Program-made: the position numbers and the translations under genes
Source of the DNA: Paraburkholderia domus
GTDB taxonomy: Bacteria > Pseudomonadota > Gammaproteobacteria > Burkholderiales > Burkholderiaceae
Direction: 5' to 3'
DNA length: 64,000 nt
Assembly: GCF_905220705.1 (NCBI RefSeq)
Contig: NZ_CAJNAT010000004.1
Span: 1 to 64,000 of the forward strand
The notes under the pieces: model-generated
What the model saw: only the letters and a program-made list of their open reading frames with translations
What the model was told of the DNA's origin: nothing
The model's database searches: none
Shown: piece by piece, positions 61,292 through 64,000 of the stretch
How the letters are laid out: each line of letters starts with the position of its first letter
Numbering within the stretch: position 1 is the first letter of the stretch

Positions 61292-61900
61292 TCAGGCGAT
61301 ATGCGGTGCTTGCGCTTCTACATTGGCTTCTATCTCTTGCTCTCTCCAGCGTTTGACGGTGCCCGCTTCGAGACCGAACAGATCGAGCACTCGACCTAAG
61401 GTGTGGTCGATCATCTGGTCGAGCGAAACAGGGCGCGCGTAAAACGCCGGGACAGGTGGGGCGACAATCGCGCCCATTTCCGTGACGGCGATCATGTTGC
61501 GCAGATGCGCCAGCGTGTAGGGGGTTTCACGCGCCAGCAGCACCAAAGGGCGGCGCTCTTTCAACGTGACGTCGGCGGCGCGCGAAATCAGGCTCGACGA
61601 CATGCCACTGGCAACTTCGGCAAGCGTCTTCATCGAACAGGGCGCGACGATCATGCCCAGCGAGCGGAACGAGCCGCTGGAAATGGCCGCGGCCATGTCG
61701 TCGCAACGATAGGTGAAGCTGGCGAGGGCGCTGACTTCGGCGAACTTGTAGGCGGTTTCATGCGTCATCGTCAGCAGCGCGCTGCGCGAGACGGTCAGAT
61801 GCGTTTCGATATCGAGTTGACGCAGCAGTTGCAGCAGGCGCACGCCGTACGTGAAACCGGATGCACCGCTGATGCCGACTACGAGTCGCCGCGGGGTCAT
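61292..61900 (-). CDS. UbiX-family flavin prenyltransferase
   Basis: 202 residues. The Rossmann-like flavoprotein starts [20 protein letters not shown]; the FMN/prenyl-phosphate site includes [20 protein letters not shown] and the late [16 protein letters not shown]. It makes prenylated FMN, the cofactor of UbiD decarboxylases. Its ATG overlaps the stop of the UbiD gene (ATGA), so the pair is translationally coupled and this copy is dedicated to that enzyme rather than to ubiquinone synthesis. Confidence 0.93.
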   Translation of the reverse strand: MTPRRLVVGISGASGFTYGVRLLQLLRQLDIETHLTVSRSALLTMTHETAYKFAEVSALASFTYRCDDMAAAISSGSFRSLGMIVAPCSMKTLAEVASGMSSSLISRAADVTLKERRPLVLLARETPYTLAHLRNMIAVTEMGAIVAPPVPAFYARPVSLDQMIDHTLGRVLDLFGLEAGTVKRWREQEIEANVEAQAPHIA

Positions 61901-63294
61901 GACTGGGCTCCGGTTGCGGCGCGAGCCAGGATCTCAACCGCTTGCTGCGCAGCCCGATCGCTGATCTTCGCGCGAATGCCGTCAAAGTGAGAGCCACGCG
62001 TCGCGTCGATGCCCATGCGCGACGTCGTACCCGCAGCAGACGATGACGGATCGAGCGGACTGCCCGGCAGGCCATCGACGATGAACACGTCCTGATGGGG
62101 CTGAAAATGCGTGGCGATAGCCCACAGCACTTGCGAATCGTTGGTGATGTCGATATCGCTATCCACCGCCACCACATTCTTCAGATAGGGGTCCCAGCCG
62201 AGCAAGGCGAGCATGATCTGGCGTGCTTCGCCGTCGCGCGTCTGGTTCAACGCGACATAACAGTGAAAATGCGTGCCCGAGTTCGGATAGTGCAGCGCGG
62301 TGACGGAAGGAAAGCGCGCCTTCAGCTTCTCGCTCATTTCCGCTTCGCGCGGTAAGCGGGCCAGTGTCAGATGCTCGGCGTACGGGCCGCCGACGACATC
62401 GACGAGCCACGCATCTTTACGCCGCATCATCGTGTCGATGCGCAGCACGTTGTTGGTGGAGCGGTCCGATGAATAGCCGGTGAATTCGCCGAACGGACCC
62501 TCTTCTGCGCGGGCGTCCGGATCGATCGTGCCTTCGAGCACGAACTCAGCGGAAGCGGGAACGCCGATGCCGTAACGCGGCGTACGCACCAGTTCCAGCG
62601 GTGCACCAAACAATCCGCCTGCAATTGCGCGCTCATCTGTACCGAAGGGCACTCGCGCCGCGGCGGCCAGCATGAACAACGGATGCGCACCGACCACCAT
62701 TGCGACTTTCAACGTATCGCCGCGTGCTTGAGCAGTTTGCAGCATGCGCCAGAGGTGGCCGCGCGAATGCAGGCTGGTTGCCAGCGCGTTGCGGGCATGC
62801 CGCATCGAACGGTGATAGCTGAGATTCGCGACGCCGGTCACCGGATCTTCGGCAACGATCACCGCGTTGGTGATGTACGGACCTCGATCGGTATCGAAGT
62901 GGCGAATCATCGGCAGTTGCGCGAGATCGACGGCGTCGCCTTCGATTACCTGGTCGAGGACAGGGCCGGTCGGAGCAAAAACCGGCGCGATCGGGGCGTT
63001 CGCACGTTGCTGGTAAGCGTCGAATAAGCCTGACGCGTCGACGTCGAACAAGCGGCCAATACGTGTACGTGAAGCAAAAAAATTGGTCACCAGCGGTGTC
63101 GCAATGCCGTCGACCTTCTCGCAGATCAACATTTCATGCCGTCCGCGCGCTGCCAATTCGGCCACTAGAGCGGTGACGTCCTGATCCGCCGCGACGGGCT
63201 GCTTGATGGTCAATACATCATCGGGAAACTGCTCGCGATACGCCTGAGTGAAGCGGTGAAAATCCTGCGTGGCGCGGAAGAGGTTATCCGCCAT
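61897..63294 (-). CDS. UbiD-family (de)carboxylase
   Basis: 465 residues. It begins MADNLFRATQDFHRFTQAYR. Key pieces are ICEKVDGIATPLVTNFFASR, NLSYHRSMRHARNALATSLH (cofactor-binding region), and the catalytic acid loop EEGPFGEFTGYSSDRSTNNV with the conserved E-G-P-F-G-E-F-T-G motif. It needs prenylated FMN and decarboxylates an aromatic or heteroaromatic acid. The substrate is not readable; context with a nucleobase permease, deaminase and amidohydrolase suggests a heterocyclic or hydroxyaromatic acid rather than the ubiquinone precursor. Confidence 0.93.
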   Translation of the reverse strand: MADNLFRATQDFHRFTQAYREQFPDDVLTIKQPVAADQDVTALVAELAARGRHEMLICEKVDGIATPLVTNFFASRTRIGRLFDVDASGLFDAYQQRANAPIAPVFAPTGPVLDQVIEGDAVDLAQLPMIRHFDTDRGPYITNAVIVAEDPVTGVANLSYHRSMRHARNALATSLHSRGHLWRMLQTAQARGDTLKVAMVVGAHPLFMLAAAARVPFGTDERAIAGGLFGAPLELVRTPRYGIGVPASAEFVLEGTIDPDARAEEGPFGEFTGYSSDRSTNNVLRIDTMMRRKDAWLVDVVGGPYAEHLTLARLPREAEMSEKLKARFPSVTALHYPNSGTHFHCYVALNQTRDGEARQIMLALLGWDPYLKNVVAVDSDIDITNDSQVLWAIATHFQPHQDVFIVDGLPGSPLDPSSSAAGTTSRMGIDATRGSHFDGIRAKISDRAAQQAVEILARAATGAQS

Positions 63295-63388
63295 GGTGAA
63301 CTCCGTCGAAAGCGAAAACGAAAGCGGACTGTCGGGAGAAGCAGATGCGATGTGAACCGCACCTGCCCTACAGCAAGCGCTAAACGCG

Positions 63389-64000
63389 TTAAGCAGGCTG
63401 CGTTACGTCATTCACGTAAGTCGCCTTCAAACGCTTTTCCGCTTCGGCCAGATCTTTCGGCGGCTTGGTCGGCTTGATGCCGACCAGACGGGCGATGTTG
63501 TTGCCCATATAGTCTTCGAGACCGTCTTCATCCAGATCCATGCCTTGCGGTGCCGGACCGCACAGCATTTCGAGTTCGCGGAGCCACATGCCCGGTTCGT
63601 TCGGCGGCGAATCGGTGCCGAACACGATCTTGTTGCGTGGCAGTTCGCGAGCGAATTCGACAATGCGCGACTGATAGCACCAGCCCGATTCGCAATACAC
63701 GTTCGGCGTATCCATCGCCATCCAGAACGATTCGAACGAGTAGTTACCACCCGTTTGAATCCCGAAGTGACCGATGATGAAATTCACCATCGGAAATTCG
63801 CGGATGATCGGATAGAACTGCGTCGGAATCGTGTACGGTCCGTCGCCGGTGTGAATCAGCACCACCACGCCGAGTTCCGCACACTTCTTCATCGCCGGAC
63901 GGAGCCAGTCGAGCGCGCGATCCGGACGATAGCCGTGCATGTTCGCGTGCAGCTTGAGCATCTTGAAGCCGTACTCCTTCACGTGGAATTCGAGTTCGGC
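63389..64000 (-). CDS. Amidohydrolase_2-type enzyme, C-terminal part (gene runs off the window)
   Basis: The last 203 residues are in the window; the 5' end lies beyond base 64000. It is a TIM-barrel amidohydrolase of the decarboxylase/hydrolase group (PF04909 type): VVVLIHTGDGPYTIPTQFYP, VNFIIGHFGIQTGGNYSF (metal His residues) and IVFGTDSPPNEPGMW (metal Asp). Members of this group decarboxylate or hydrolyse aromatic and heterocyclic acids. It is 94 bases upstream of the UbiD gene on the same strand and probably heads or belongs to that operon. Confidence 0.87.
   Translation of the reverse strand, partial: AELEFHVKEYGFKMLKLHANMHGYRPDRALDWLRPAMKKCAELGVVVLIHTGDGPYTIPTQFYPIIREFPMVNFIIGHFGIQTGGNYSFESFWMAMDTPNVYCESGWCYQSRIVEFARELPRNKIVFGTDSPPNEPGMWLRELEMLCGPAPQGMDLDEDGLEDYMGNNIARLVGIKPTKPPKDLAEAEKRLKATYVNDVTQPA

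Overview
The window looks like a piece of a beta-proteobacterial chromosome of the Burkholderia/Paraburkholderia type. It is GC-rich with strong third-position GC bias, and it carries family members typical of that group: phosphocholine-specific phospholipase C, a PiuC/Fiu pair, HiPIP, PdxR/MocR-type regulators and a T6SS VgrG-Tle5 cluster. No rRNA, tRNA, insertion sequence or CRISPR array was found. This assignment is inferred from protein families only; no database was searched.

Layout. 1-4.6 kb: the 5' end of a secreted RHS-type protein, a cupin gene with its terminator, a small conserved-looking gene behind a structured leader, and a Tat-exported phospholipase C with a small lipoprotein. 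4.8-12.4 kb: a sugar-polymer operon (GH133 debranching enzyme, GH63-like hydrolase, glucose-6-phosphate dehydrogenase, polyphosphate glucokinase) that would route glucan or trehalose glucose into the pentose phosphate or Entner-Doudoroff pathway; a 20-copy heptamer repeat sits between the second and third genes. 12.5-24.5 kb: aldo/keto reductase, a Fur-box-preceded siderophore receptor with PiuC, debris of a nitroreductase, HiPIP, a DOPA-dioxygenase-like gene, an OprB-like porin, and an NRAMP-family transporter whose ~790-nt leader holds a Pro-Leu repeat mini-ORF and a second small ORF. 24.6-36 kb: a large lipoprotein, a glycine-zipper lipoprotein, an ECF42-type sigma factor with two DGPF/YciI proteins, an SRPBCC and a VOC protein, a methyltransferase, an oxidoreductase, and an AEC transporter divergent from a LysR regulator.

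36.1-38.9 kb is an accessory patch with visibly lower GC: a 730-residue GNAT-PIN-GNAT-PUA/ASCH-like fusion overlapping a free-standing ASCH gene, preceded by a palindromic operator candidate. 39-45 kb holds three GNATs, a MocR regulator, an APH(6)-like kinase and a flavin reductase. At 45.3-46.8 kb a 28-codon leader peptide with six consecutive Thr codons and a GNRA-capped terminator hairpin precede a threonyl-tRNA synthetase paralogue that lacks the TGS and editing domains; this looks like a threonine-responsive attenuator driving a minimal ThrRS.

47.1-56.8 kb is an orphan T6SS vgrG island read leftwards: VgrG, a phospholipase D effector (Tle5-like), its Sel1-repeat lipoprotein immunity partner, then a second effector lacking its first ~175 residues and two further immunity genes, the last one cut off at its 3' end against a dehydrogenase remnant. 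57.2-64 kb is a leftward catabolic cluster: amidohydrolase (runs off the window), UbiD and UbiX, a COG0523 metallochaperone GTPase, an NCS2 nucleobase permease and an 8-oxoguanine-deaminase-like enzyme, together suggesting uptake and breakdown of a nucleobase-like or heteroaromatic acid.

The three observations most worth following are the Thr attenuator on the truncated ThrRS, the GNAT-PIN-GNAT-PUA/ASCH pair, and the proline-rich leader in front of the Mg-type NRAMP protein.
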